A stretch of 64,000 nt of DNA, taken from Rhizoctonia solani. Its lineage: Eukaryota > Basidiomycota > Agaricomycetes > Cantharellales > Ceratobasidiaceae. Of this stretch, positions 11,590 through 21,921 are shown piece after piece (the first letter of the stretch is position 1; the number at the start of each line of letters is the position of its first letter). The notes beneath the pieces were generated by a model. That model did not search any database. It saw only the letters and a program-made list of their open reading frames with translations, and was not told where the DNA came from. The translations under genes and the position numbers were made by a program. The stretch spans positions 1 through 64,000 of the forward strand of contig NC_057377.1 in NCBI RefSeq assembly GCF_016906535.1, in the 5' to 3' direction.

Positions 11590-12304
11590 ATTGACCATGC
11601 ATATATTTGTTGGGATCAATATACAGTTGGGTTATAGCACTTATAAACCGTGCAGGGAACTCAGATACCACCCTTGAAAGCTTTGAATATCATTGAGGAT
11701 CGTCCCAACCTCGTGTATTTCATTATGCTAGATGACAAAGATGCTCAACCGGGTTGCCTCAGAAAAGCCATACGCGTCAGCGTGACCTTAGCAGCTCTAT
11801 ACTACCTTGGTACCACCCTTTGTAATAGGATCAGAAAGCCTAGCCGTCGTTGTCTTACACGCCCAATTGTGGTGAACGCACGGGAAGATTAGTGGGAGGG
11901 ATCGGGCGGGTTTTACTTATATTGCTTCAGCTCAATCAGTCACACATTGGCATTGGCGGCCTTTGGAGGAGGTCTAGCAAGCGCCAGACAGCTTTCCAGA
12001 GGTATGTATGTGCACACTGTGTCACATTTATTGCACTCACAAGTTTACACGCTAGTATAAAGTGTGGACCCTGAGTCGTTTGGAATGTGTTATGAAGTCT
12101 AGAGAGGGGAGTACCCCCCTTCTCTAAATTTCAATGACGATCCTCATCATTTAAAAATTAGACTTGCAGGCTAAGGTCACTTTTGGCAGATGTAACGTAA
12201 TTGGATATGTTTCTAGGGTCTGTATTTACATCCAAAGAATCTAGACCACCCTAGCTTCTAAATCTAGTTTTAGATTGCTGGTTTCGCCTTATGGGTAGTC
12301 ACCC
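11590..12304. mobile_element. Family A PIF/Harbinger-like element, left end missing (copy A1)
   Basis: Shares long similarity with the complete copy at 40,254-41,181, starting near GACCATGCATATA, and with the inverse of 48,269-48,812. The right end reads GGGTAGTCACCC (complement GGGTGACTACCC), followed by AGT. The left inverted repeat is absent. A short frame at 11,650-11,892 is the remnant of the element's coding exon. Confidence 0.75.
11650..11892 (+). pseudogene. Remnant transposase N-terminal exon of family A
   Basis: Eighty codons reading NIIEDRPNLVYFIMLDDKD and later LAALYYLGTTLCNRIRKPSR. The same peptide recurs at 40,528-40,770 and, in a longer form, on the minus strand at 50,652-50,963. 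There it runs on to FLTRANLQPEPRVASSWQAL, which resembles the N-terminal region of basidiomycete DDE_Tnp_4 (Harbinger) transposases as I remember them. The catalytic domain is missing here. Confidence 0.55.
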
Positions 12305-12725
12305 AGTACTCTGTATATGTATGATAGTTCCAACGCATCATAGCTCGGGCAAATTGGAGAGTAAATTTGAGTATGGTAGACAAGGCTCAGATACACTTAG
12401 CCCGAGTCCAAGTCCTGGGCATAATACCAGTGACTGAGCTGATACATAGTACCGGGAAGTAAAAGGTGGAGGGGTCATGCAGTCACATATGATATCTTAT
12501 ATAATTCCACATGTAAACTCCAAGCGTGGGGAAATATTTTATTCACAGTACTTCTAGAACAGGTCTATTGAGCGATATGAGCATGGCTTACGGAAAGCCA
12601 CTTCACAATGGTCCAGTGCTTGTTCAAGCAAGCACAGTCCCTAGTCCTTGGGCCAAATCTGTCACGTTCCGACAGACTAATTTAGAACATCCCAATTGTT
12701 CTGAATTTATTATAGAAATTCGCCC
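12305..12725. mobile_element. Family B PIF/Harbinger-like element, right part (copy B5)
   Basis: Matches the right half of the complete copy at 20,294-21,129 (TATGATAGTTCCAACGCATC; GAGCATGGCTTACGGAAAGC) and ends in GAAATTCGCCC followed by ACT. The family A copy before it begins exactly where B homology stops, so A1 probably inserted into B5. Confidence 0.7.
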
Positions 12726-12857
12726 ACTTTCTCACCAAGTTCTTCATACAGGACAAGGATAAGAAGTCAAGAGTTTAGGAACCCTAGTTTCGAAAGCAAA
12801 GGAACTTGTGATATTGATTGAACTATAACAAGGGAGAAAGAAAAGAGAACAAGACAA

Positions 12858-13879
12858 CTAGCGCTTCCAGCGAGCATTCGTTCTCCCATATGACGATACC
12901 TTTCGCCTTTTGACCTGCGAGCTAGAAGTTTCCCCCGACTCCCCGCTAGGCGTTGAACCACCTTGTTCTGGTTTCTTTCGTGTCGGTCTTTGGCCACCAT
13001 CCAATGCAATCTCCCATTCTGCTAGCTGAGCGAGATTAGTGGATCGTTCATGAGGCGTCTTGTTCATGTTAGAGAATACAGCTGAGTTATTAGGCGTGCA
13101 ACTCACATCTCGTGTAGTCAACAACTTGATAAGCTGCAGTAACTCCTCATCTGCGGACACAACACGAGCATAGTCTTCTTCTGACTTTTCAAACGGCCAT
13201 TCTCCAGCACTTTGTAGCGGCCACCAGTCAGGCCGTAAGCCGGCTCTCGGCCACATTTCGATGGGGTCCACTTGAAAAAATGATAAGACTTTCTCCCATT
13301 CTTCTCGAAACTCCTTATGCGAGTTTGCCATCGCATACTGCGCTATGGAGGACACAACCCAGACACAAGGTACCCTAGCATCGCAGATTTATAAATCATT
13401 AGTTTGTTTTTCTGCAGGTATTCAAGCAGTGTACTTGCCCTCCTCTGAAACAAGGATCCTCCCTTACTTCTATTGTCTGAATGTTTATTACACGGGCCCA
13501 GAACCAATCAAATTGATCTTGTTTATACCACAGGCATTGGGAGTGCAAGCCTTGCTGCCCTAGTAAGGTCGAAACGACTCCAACCAAGCTGACATTTGTA
13601 AAGTCTTGGCTTCTTAGACAGTCATGCAAGGAAACCACCACCCCATCTTTGTAAGCAGTAAATGCTCCCATGACGCGCCATCGCCCTAAGGACATGACAC
13701 TAATTGTTGAGCAAGTGGGGAACTTTCGAAGTCGAAATCATTGTGTGTGAGTACTCACTGTCCTTGTAGACGTGTCCCACCGATCTCTCCATCTCTAATA
13801 ATTCTTCTTCGCTGTCGGGGAAGCTTCGGTCCGGGCGCCTGAATTCAGACTCAACATTTTTGGAGGCAGTATGTGACAT
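12858..13879 (-). CDS. Gene X: uncharacterised 267-aa nuclear-type protein, cluster 1
   Basis: Four exons (13,759-13,879, 13,439-13,685, 13,107-13,374, 12,858-13,025) sum to 804 nt and read without a stop from ATG at 13,879. Intron 2 uses a GC donor (GCAAGT), the only choice that keeps the frame. The N-terminus is acidic (SFPDSEEELLEMERSVGHVY). The middle is rich in aromatics and contains QFDWFWARVINIQ and PIEMWPRAGLRPDWWPLQ. The C-terminus is basic and Ser-rich with a probable nuclear localisation signal (QVKRRKVSSYGR). I recognise no family. It is divergent from S1 and shares its CACGTG promoter, so joint regulation is likely. Confidence 0.65.
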
Positions 13880-14023
13880 CGTGGACAACTACCAACAGCA
13901 AAGAGAAAAAAATGACACCTCACGTGCTCATCAAAGCCTGTCACGTGAGCCAGCTTCTGGCTCAGGGTCCTCGAGTTGACGTGTGTCCGTCAACTTCGAA
14001 CCATTTTTATTTCCATCCTCATC
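13880..14023. promoter_or_regulatory. Divergent X/S1 promoter with two CACGTG boxes
   Basis: CACGTG at 13,921-13,926 and 13,942-13,947, both in a TCACGTG context, inside the 144-bp gap between the start codons of X (13,879, minus) and S1 (14,024, plus). CACGTG is the core site of bHLH factors of the Cbf1/Pho4/USF type. Confidence 0.6.
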
Positions 14024-14825
14024 ATGCCGCAACGTATCAAACTTCCCAATCCTATTGATTACATCTATAGAGATAATTCCATACTTCCAGAAAATCACCG
14101 CCTGGATACCGAAGAAGAAGCCGATATTGAGGAAGGACAAGGTGCGTGTTTGTGAACATTGGACAAAATTATACTAATCTGTTCTACAGTCCAAGTCAGA
14201 GCCTTGAACTACTTCATATTCGAGAAGAATGGGAAGATGGCATTTCCATATTATGGAGTTTCGGATGAGTGGTGGAAAGATGTAGTAGGATTTGGGTTAA
14301 CGATCGCGTTGACGGGTGATTTTAAATACCATGCATGGGCTGGAGCGTGGGACGACGATTACCTGGGCAAAAATTGGGAAGTAATCATTTTGGGGGATCT
14401 CACAGGAATCTCAAAAGAGAAGAGTCCACATTGGCGAGCAGGGTATGTAGTATAAGCTCTTACCAATTCTTGTCAGATTATAACTGTACAACATTTTTAT
14501 CAGCACCGAGCACATACTATGGCTCGAATCAAATCTCGGTTATAGCTATGCTTTGCTCGAGCCCGTTCCATATTACCACCCAGCCTCCTGGGCCCGTGTC
14601 ATCGAGTCATGGACTAATGTCAAGCACCCCAGGCGCCGGCAAAACCCTGGCTTCACACCTTTGATGCGCACGGACCCAAGGCCAAAATGGTGGGATGCTG
14701 CTGGAGATGTGCAATGGCACGAGTTTGTTGAAGGTCCCAAAACGACTGAGAAGTCTTGGAAGTGGCCGATGATGCCACAAATATATCCGCCGAGAAACCC
14801 TGCAAGCAGACTCAATCTACTTTGA
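14024..14825 (+). CDS. S1: small Trp-rich protein of a duplicated lineage-specific family
   Basis: Three exons (14,024-14,141, 14,190-14,442, 14,504-14,825) sum to 693 nt and give 230 aa with no frame break. Features shared with the copy at 28.1 kb are: an N-terminal segment ending RLDTEEEADIEEGQ, a block with WWKDVVGFGLTIALTGDFKY, and a block with ILWLESNLGYSYALLEP followed by a W-rich C-terminus (RPKWWDAAGDVQWHEF). The many paired Trp and Gly-Tyr residues suggest a folded domain, not a disordered one. No named domain is recognised. It lies 800 bp upstream of Z1 on the same strand. Confidence 0.7.
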
Positions 14826-14940
14826 ATCTGAATAAGCTGCAGCGGCAATCGGACTTGGCAAAGTCCAAAAGCAGCAAAAACGTTACCAAGGCTAGTGAGA
14901 AATAAAACATGACGGATGATATACTGATGTATCGCATAGG

Positions 14941-15332
14941 CTGAGAGCATTGTGGTCAACTCCGACTCTGGCTTGAAGAGTAGGCCAAGCTCATCCAAGC
15001 CGCCAGTCGCTTCCGATTTCTTTCACAGAAGGGTGAAGGTGGAAAAAAAGCGCTCAATGGCCTTGGAGACCTTGGACACATCTCATAACGAGAGGGGTCC
15101 AACAAAGAGTGCCAGTCGGAAGCGCCGGGCTGCAAGTGGGTCGTCTAATGCTGGCAGAGCTCAGAAGGCGCGCAAGGAAGATCCCATCTACATATCATCA
15201 GATTCGGACAAAGGAAGCTCACCTAGGTCGACAAGCTTCAAACACAGGGTCAGCAGCTCGCCTCCACCCAGCGGGATGCCTTCTTCGCCAATCGATGTGG
15301 ATGCTGACGAATTTTCAGCTTTGTGCGATTGA
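14941..15332 (+). CDS. Ser/Lys-rich exon with SUMO-interaction-like motifs, possible S1 C-terminal extension
   Basis: An open stretch begins right after a good acceptor (CATAG) and reads AESIVVNSDSGLKSRPSSSK, then a basic Ser-rich region, DPIYISSDSDKGS, and SPIDVDADEFSALCD to a stop at 15,330-15,332. The motifs IYISSDSD and PIDVDAD resemble hydrophobic-acidic SUMO-interacting motifs. S2 downstream has a tail of the same style, so this may be a terminal S1 exon used by alternative splicing. A simple in-frame junction to S1 exon 3 was not found. Confidence 0.4.
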
Positions 15333-15496
15333 TTTCTGAGAAGCCATGTAGTATGAGAATGTATATAGTATTAACCTGGCCGTATGACTCTAGCTATAAT
15401 TTTCTCTCACTACTCGCACACAACTTTCAGCTCAATATGCATTATGGTTTAAGTAATCAACTTCCTTCAAGAAGGTGCAAGAGAATTGCAAATTAC

Positions 15497-15532
15497 AGCA
15501 CGTGAAAATCACGTGCCACGTTGCACGTGTCT
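15497..15532 (+). promoter_or_regulatory. Three CACGTG boxes upstream of Z1
   Basis: CACGTG at 15,499-15,504, 15,510-15,515 and 15,524-15,529, about 97-127 bp before the Z1 start codon. Three hexamers in 31 bp is far denser than background. Confidence 0.6.
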
Positions 15533-15625
15533 TTTTTCAGCACGCGATCACTATCAACTACACGGTGATCTATCAGCAAACTTCCCCAAGTCCGAACTTT
15601 AATATCAGTGAGTGCTTAGCGAAGC

Positions 15626-17287
15626 ATGTCTGACACGGTATGCTTACATGGCTTTTTACGACACTCAGGTAAACATGTTGGCGGAAAAAGACGCGGTATG
15701 TACATTCCCAGGGTGATAAACTTATCAATTAATAGAGTAGTACTGCTATATCTGTGAGGACGGCGGCCCGGTTGTAGAGTGCGAGTACTGCTCAAAGGTT
15801 TGCTGCTACAATATCATTGGTGAAAGAAGGTCTTGTGGAGATGGCGAGATGGAGCCATGCGTCAGCATCCCTGAAAGCATGGTGAAGGGAGGGAGTCAAC
15901 CCTTTTTGTGCCCGACATGTACTGCACAGAGAGGCATGAGGACTACTGGAGTAAGTGATTGACTTTTCATTTTGCTCAGTTTTGACAATTGCATGGCAGT
16001 ATTTTATTAACCACGGGGCACGTAGTACGATGCGAGTATCAGTCCGAACCTCCCTCGTGTTGGTAGTTTATCATTTGCACTCTTACAAGGCCATTGCCAA
16101 GGCACTTTCTGATCAAGTGCAATCGGCATTAAAAGCATTTCTGGTGTCAGTTGCTTGCCAAACCAGGTTGATTCATCGCGGATTTACAACAGCCGAAGCT
16201 GATATCATGTTCAACGAGTGAGTTTTGCATTGTAAGAAGTACCTCATGCTGGGCTGAGACGGAGTTTACCGGTTTTGTGTAGGATTTCCCCCAATGATCC
16301 TTTTCACCTTGCTGTAATTTTTTTAACCGAAGGTGATCCTCAAGGAGGCTGGTGGCACACCTCGGCACATGGCCATCAAAAAGACTCAACCGTGTGTGAA
16401 GAAGATTTTCTCAGTACGTGCCTAGTAAATCTTGAAGATGTTGCAGAACGGGCCGTTACCGCTCGCATTTTTGGAGTGTCCTGTGGCTACAACTTGAAAG
16501 TAAATGGCACGATCAATTCAATTGTCAGATTTCTCGAACGGTAAGTCTTTAATGCAACAGGCTATGTTAATGGCTCAGCAACGATTTCCAGCACGCCTTA
16601 CCAGTCTTTTGTTACACCAAGCACTAGCTCACTCTTGATGTGCGACTATATCCCCATCTTCCCAGAGATTTTCCTCAATCTTTACTACTTTGGGACCGCA
16701 CTTGAGCCAGCTCTTTATCGTGTATGGGGCAAGTCCAAAGAAGCAAGGTCGCACACGGGACTCATGCTTTTTACCCGATCACCTGAAAGTGTCGAAATGC
16801 AAGTGAAAGCCATCTCCTATGCACCCATCGCCTCTCGCCCGTTGGGAGTCCCGTTACCATTACTACAAACTATCTGCGGGTGCGATAACGATGGAATGAA
16901 ATGGTCTTTCAAAAAAACATTTGTCAACGGGCTAGAGGCCATATTTATTTACCGTGCCCCATGCTGCCAGGTTGAGTTACAGGTCGGTATATATCCGGGT
17001 AACCGTCAAAAATTTGTGCAGCATGAGATGCATTTCGTCGTTGAAAATTGGGATCGTGAAAGTGACTACTTCACCTTCAACGACTCCGATAATGTAAAGA
17101 TGAAAATTCTTGTAAGCATGTAATTATTAGCTTGACCCGTTCGCATGCTAATTAGTGTTTGAAGCCTCCACGCTTCGATGGAAAACCTAGCTTGGTATGT
17201 AGAGATCGACCATGGACAACGGCTGGGATAAATGCCGCCAAGATGGAGGAACAGTTTGCAGAATACATGAACGTCAATACCATGTAA
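15626..17287 (+). CDS. Z1: PHD/RING-like zinc finger protein with a His/Cys-pair domain, 458 aa
   Basis: Seven exons (15,626-15,637, 15,669-15,695, 15,741-15,950, 16,000-16,217, 16,283-16,540, 16,592-17,111, 17,156-17,287) sum to 1,377 nt with no stop. Residues about 14-80 form a treble zinc-binding module: YCYICEDGGPVVECEYC, later EPCVSIPE and LCPTC. A second domain contains HLAVIFLTEGDPQGGWWHTS then AHG (His185) and TARIFGVSCGYNL (Cys223). Hydrophobic strand-HG followed some 40 residues later by strand-SCG is the layout of caspase/CHAT proteases, but I cannot confirm that fold. The C-terminal part contains SRPLGVPLPLLQTICGC and is shared with Z2. Likely nuclear; substrate unknown. Confidence 0.75.
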
Positions 17288-18169
17288 TTAATAATTGTGT
17301 CATGCCTTTCATCGACTCTTGTTTGTCTCAGATGTGTGCACTTGAGAAAACCCTTCTACCATAAAGATTTGGGGCCAGCATGTCAATCAAAACGCAATCT
17401 GTGGTTGAAAGGTGTTGTTCATGTTAAGGCTACTATTTGCTGTGTTATCAAAGTAATGACATTAAATCAACGAAGTACCAGCGGGACAAGTAAACAGGAT
17501 TGGATGGCGTGCCCATCGAGTACCATTAGGGGAGAAAAACGTAGTTGGTTTAACGAGGCGAGCTGCTAGACAAGTCAAATTCATGAGGACGGGCTCACCA
17601 TCATGGATTTTCAAGATCGGAACTGTCTTAGGCTCCACATAGAATGAAAGGAACGGATAGCCGAAAATGTTTCTTAAATTCGGAACAATAAGCTATGTAC
17701 GGTACCATAATCAGATTGCAAACGTTAAGAACATTACTGGTACAAAAAGGCAACAGAGAAGTTACGAGCGAGTCCAAGTGGCTGCTTGTGAAGTTGGTGC
17801 TTTATATGATTGGCGACGTGCCCATGTGTGGACTAGAGCTAGAGTAGCACGCCCTTGCATACAACTGAGTTTCAAGTTAGTAGCCAGCAATAGAGCTATC
17901 TGTTCACTTACAGTTAAGGCTCATCACAAACCGAGTCGGCATGGTTGGCACTAGTTGTTCCCAGTGAATCAATGGGAAAGTCTGTCAACGGAGCCAACTC
18001 AGCTTTCGAAGTCGCCCCTTTAAGTGTGTCAAAAGCCTGCGAAGCAGGTACAGTTACCGAATGAACGCACCACAAAGCTGAGCCTTCTTGGCGCCGTACG
18101 GAAGTGGCGGGACTTGAGATCATCGAAATGGGTGTTAGAGAGAATGATATAGAATTATGAAACACTCAC
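17288..18169. other. Intergenic region holding possible later exons of the H3-tail gene
   Basis: After Z1 there is no convincing plus-strand gene. On the minus strand below 18,115, after the intron that follows the H3-like exon, one frame reads PPLPYGAKKAQLC, which loosely recalls the GVKK portion of histone H3, then stops. The rest shows nothing recognisable. Confidence 0.35.
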
Positions 18170-18230
18170 GTTTTTCGCGTGGGGCCTTTCCCCCAGTACT
18201 TTTGCGAGAACTTTTCATTTGGAGCGGCAT
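18170..18230 (-). CDS. First exon carrying an exact histone H3 tail motif
   Basis: ATG at 18,230 reads MPLQMKSSRKSTGGKAPREK before a strong GTGAGT donor. RKSTGGKAPR is identical to residues 8-17 of canonical histone H3 (around K9, S10 and K14). The preceding residues do not match ARTKQTA, and the sequence after the intron does not continue as H3. It is therefore a truncated H3 relic or an H3-tail mimic. Its promoter has CACGTG boxes and lies beside SIR2-like and zinc-finger genes. Exon structure beyond the first exon is unresolved. Confidence 0.5.
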
Positions 18231-18420
18231 GGTTGTGGAGAGAAAACAAGCTGTCAACGCGTTGTCGTGGGGACAAGGAAAAGTGGCGCTCATCACGTGG
18301 TGTAACATATCCACAGATATCACGTGAGTTGTTCTGACGTACAGGGTCTACCTGTGACACGGGTTGTATATAAGTGTCACGTGATGCGGCTCGTTTGTTT
18401 TTCAACATCCACCATCCTCC
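18231..18420. promoter_or_regulatory. Divergent promoter with three CACGTG boxes and a TATA box
   Basis: CACGTG at 18,294-18,299, 18,321-18,326 and 18,378-18,383. The sequence TGTATATAAG lies at 18,365-18,374 and is followed by a strongly pyrimidine-rich stretch (18,410-18,460) typical of fungal transcription start regions. Facing left is the H3-tail exon; facing right is the exon-like repeat array. Confidence 0.55.
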
Positions 18421-18536
18421 CTTCTCCCCTCTTCTCGCTCTTCTCGTCCCCCTCCTTCTACATACTGTTATTGATCTTATCGTGTTTACTCGGCTGTTCG
18501 GATTTTTTTGTGTGAACCATGCTGTGTGTATTATAG

Positions 18537-19482
18537 GCTATGCCTTCTTCGCTCATTCATGGGCAAGACGCCGGTGTTGTTTTCCGCCTTTTCTTGACCC
18601 ATATTTGTTCTTTCGTTATTGATGATGCTGCATACTGTTGGATGAAGCGTCGACCTGCATCACAGGCAATGCCTATCCCATTGACTCATTCATGAGTGGG
18701 GGTCGTAGGGGTCGCTCTCGTCATCATTATTGCATGCTTAATCGTTACCTATCCTACGTGATCGGCTACATGCTGGAGTGCTGCTGGAACCGCTACCGTG
18801 TTACAGGCTCTGCCTTGCCAACGAACTCATTCATGAGTGCGGCGCCGGTGTTATTTCTAGCAGTCGCCTCAACATTTGTTGACCATGTTGGTTTAGTTTA
18901 TTTATTATTTATCTTCAAGTCTTAAACACTATAGGCTTTGCCTGCGTGTGCCCATTCATGGGCCACATGTTCACTCTTTTTTCTTATTTATTGCTTCCTC
19001 GGTTTCTATGTTTAAACCTTTCTTTGATCCTGGTATCTCTGCTCAAGGCGACACTACTCGACAGGCCTTGCCTCTCCTACGTGCTCATTCATGAGTGGAG
19101 TAGTAGCGTTGCTTATATGATGCATTCGATACCTTGAGGACGCTGCCGCCTTTTACACATCTCCTCTTTTTTATTTGAATCTTGACTCAAACCCCCGTGT
19201 TCTAAGCTCGCGCTCTTGCAGATGGGTTTTACCCCTCCTTAGGTACTCATTCATGAGTGAGGATTGAGCTGAATGTTGCGTTGTCTTATTTTGTGCAAAT
19301 CTAAACTTATATCAAATTTCTGTAGAGCTCTTCAAGTTATGGGCCATCTCTTCTTCCCATACCCTTTCGAGGGTGGAGACATCGGGTAATCTGACCTTAC
19401 ATAGATAACCTTTTGACGCCCATAGAGTTATTCGTCCCTCGTTTACACATAGGCAATGCCTTACCTACAGACTCATTCATGG
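18537..19482 (+). repeat. Seven exon-like modules, AG|GCNNTGCC...CTCATTCATG(A/G)
   Basis: Modules start at 18,537, 18,666, 18,807, 18,935, 19,065, 19,222 and 19,453. Five are 30 nt or close to it. Six (all but the sixth) begin GCNNTGCC, all seven end CATTCATG(A/G), and each is preceded by a 3' splice-site-like NAG. Four or five are followed by GTG(G/A/C)GG or GGTATG donor-like sequence. The 100-200 bp between modules is unrelated from copy to copy. Read as exons with A|GC phase they encode S(N/S/L)A-P-T-SFM-type nonapeptides or decapeptides, for example SNAYPIDSFM, SSALPTNSFM, SLASPTCSFM and SNALPTDSFM. Each module also contains two short inverted repeats (AGGCA/TGCCT and ACTCAT/ATGAGT). It could encode a repeat peptide precursor, or be a structured or host non-coding RNA. 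Confidence 0.6.
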
Positions 19483-20290
19483 GTGGTATGTTCTCGAAGT
19501 GCTGAATAACACTATGGGCTTCCATGGAAGAGGTGATGTTAATTTTTATTCTCATGCCAGATGACCAACCGTTCAGAAGCATGTTGAAATTACACCTGCT
19601 GGCTACCCAGAGTCATCTCCGTCCTTGTACCTGTTCACAGGAGGGTGCAGCTTGATGTGCTATCTAAGTTAACAACGCCACACTTGCCCGTCTCGCAGGC
19701 TCAGGTTCGTAAGTTGTTTACTTTCCTTGAACTAACGTAAGAACTCGGTAGGTTAAGTCTTTACACTTGTGAGCGCTAACCCTCAGCATGTAACTGTGCG
19801 TGCTTTATGTGCCATACCTGTTGATACGTTTGTTCAGGTATTTATCAGATAACCGTACAATGTGAGACTTGTTCTCTAATTGTGTCCATTACTTGGCTTA
19901 TGAAAGTTGGCAGGGAATCTTGCGATTACCTGTGTTGTTCTGTCATCACCTTGCTAACCCAATGCTTGTTTCCAAGCGATAACCCCATGTATGTGCAACT
20001 GTTACTCGTTTGATCACAGCAGTCAATGGCTTGTCACAGGTTATGCTAGCAGACCGTTTCGGGGCTGGCTTCACTCTGTACATGCGATTGACACGCTATC
20101 ATCATACGGTTAACATAACTTTTGCATGGGCTATAATAATCATCTAGTAGTTATTTGTTCAATTCTTGTTTTTTCCACTTTCACACGCAATTACAATGCT
20201 CCTCATAAGATAACTATTAGTCTCAGTCACATACAAATACCATTCAGTTCCATATAATATTCTGTGTGGCGCGGTGTGGAGAACCCAACT
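19483..20290. other. Probable 3' continuation of the exon-module transcript; no protein gene seen
   Basis: AG-G and GGTAAG/GTACCT splice-like sites are scattered through 19,600-19,900, but no conserved module recurs. No long reading frame. Confidence 0.3.
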
Positions 20291-20293
20291 AAT

Positions 20294-21129
20294 GGGTGGA
20301 ATTCCGTAAGGACTTTAGAACGTTTGAAACATTCTAAAGTTGAGTTTGAATTCATAGACCACCTCGGATGCATTTTGCACCGTGGAATCATGTATGAAAT
20401 CGCTTCGGAAACATATTTGGAATGTGCGGAGGGGGTGTCCCAAAGGTCCAGAACGGCAGTTTGGAAGGGGGGAGACCCCCCCCTTCTAAACTTTGGAACG
20501 CATGGTTAGATTTAGAAGAGGTTAAGATCTACCCAATGAGATAAGATAAGCAGATTCTTAGCCAAATTAGGCCACCAGTGCTTCGCCACCAGTGCATATA
20601 TTCCAATCGGAATTTGATTATTTATTTAGTACTGGGTATGTGTACGATAGTTCCAATGCACCATAGTTCAGGTGAACTCAAGTAAATGAATTAAATTGTG
20701 GTACATAATGCTTGTGTACAATTAGCCTGGTCCGTTATAAAAAACTATACATATCCAAGTTAGGAGATAGGGGTGGGGTCAATAAAAGACTATAAATTCA
20801 AAGAGGATCAAGTCCTCATCGTCATTGTCCATTCAACTGATACATAAAGCTGGCAAGCAGAAGGTAGAAGTGTTACGCAGTCACACGTCATATTTTATAC
20901 GATCCCACACGCAGACTCCGAGCGGGAAGGAATATAAATTCATTCACACAATTATTTCTAGAAAAGGTCTATTGAGCAACATGACCATAGCTTACGGAAA
21001 GTCACTTTAGAACGGTCCAGTGCTGGTCCAAGCCAGTACAGCCTCCCGTCCTCGGGCCGAATCCATCCCGTCCCGACGGACCAATTTAGAACACGCCGAC
21101 TGTTCTAAATTTCTTACGGAATTCCACCC
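20294..21129. mobile_element. Complete family B PIF/Harbinger-like non-autonomous element (B1), 836 bp
   Basis: The left end GGGTGGAATTCCGTAAG pairs with the right end CTTACGGAATTCCACCC. AAT lies on both sides (20,291-20,293 and 21,130-21,132), a 3-bp target duplication. The interior has a subterminal hairpin (TTTAGAACG...CATTCTAAA) and a central G/C palindrome (GGGGGGAGACCCCCCCC). No intact coding frame. Confidence 0.8.
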
Positions 21130-21132
21130 AAT

Positions 21133-21921
21133 ATTGAACCCTATTGATGTAGACAAGCTAAGATGTAGGACTTTGCTTTGTATTTATCTTCGGTAGTCAC
21201 TTGTAGTGGCCACGAGTCTTGTCTTACGACAAACATGGATCCACCATTCGATGCACTACATTGTGTTTTGCAAGTTAGATGATGAGGCGCTTGGGATAGA
21301 ACAGGAAGAAAACCAACTCCTTACAGATTCGGCCACTTACTACGCCATCCAGAACATTCAATACATGGCAACTCCCGTTGAAACTCAGCTAACGATTTAT
21401 CTCCACCAGCTTGGGCACTTTAGTAGTGCTGTCTCAATTGTCAACAAGGCATTGATCGTAGGTATTGGGCACGCCACTGTTGTGCTATATACAATATGGG
21501 TCATAAACTAGTGGGGGACAGCAAGATATCCAGTACATACAAAGGCAGTCGCAATTTTATATTATTGGCGAATGGCAGGTGCAGATACGTATATAAACAC
21601 AAAGACAATTGCATCAAGGACAAGTAAAAACGCAAATCAAGACTGAATGTAACATCTGAGTCCGCTACAGCGTTGGGGTACGTATGGATATAAACGAGTT
21701 GTTTGTGCATATAAGCAAATTGTTTGTACATGTGACTGTGGTCTTGGATGGTCTGGGATAGAAAAATTACCCCCGTGCCGTCAGATGTATAGAATCCGGC
21801 AATGAATATAAGAGATGAGAAATCTCGAAAATCTGCGGCTGAATGGAACTCATATTTGACTGTGGCTATTGATGACGTTTCCTTTAGCTCATACATGTAC
21901 CACATGATATCAGCTATATAA
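21133..21921. other. Intergenic region between B1 and Z2
   Basis: A plus-strand open stretch at about 21,206-21,511 has fairly protein-like composition (LDDEALGIEQEENQLLTDSA) but no ATG near its start and no family match. The minus strand below 21,922 shows low-complexity frames after the Z2 stop. Possibly the remains of one exon. Confidence 0.3.

Noticed and set aside
18537..19482. CRISPR-like spacing of a repeated motif
   Set aside because: The organism is eukaryotic, spacing is irregular (128-231 bp), repeats are imperfect and flanked by splice-like sites.
18537..19482. Introns of the module array as C/D snoRNA hosts
   Set aside because: TGATGATG occurs in one spacer and TATGATGC in another, but matching D boxes and terminal stems are missing in most spacers.
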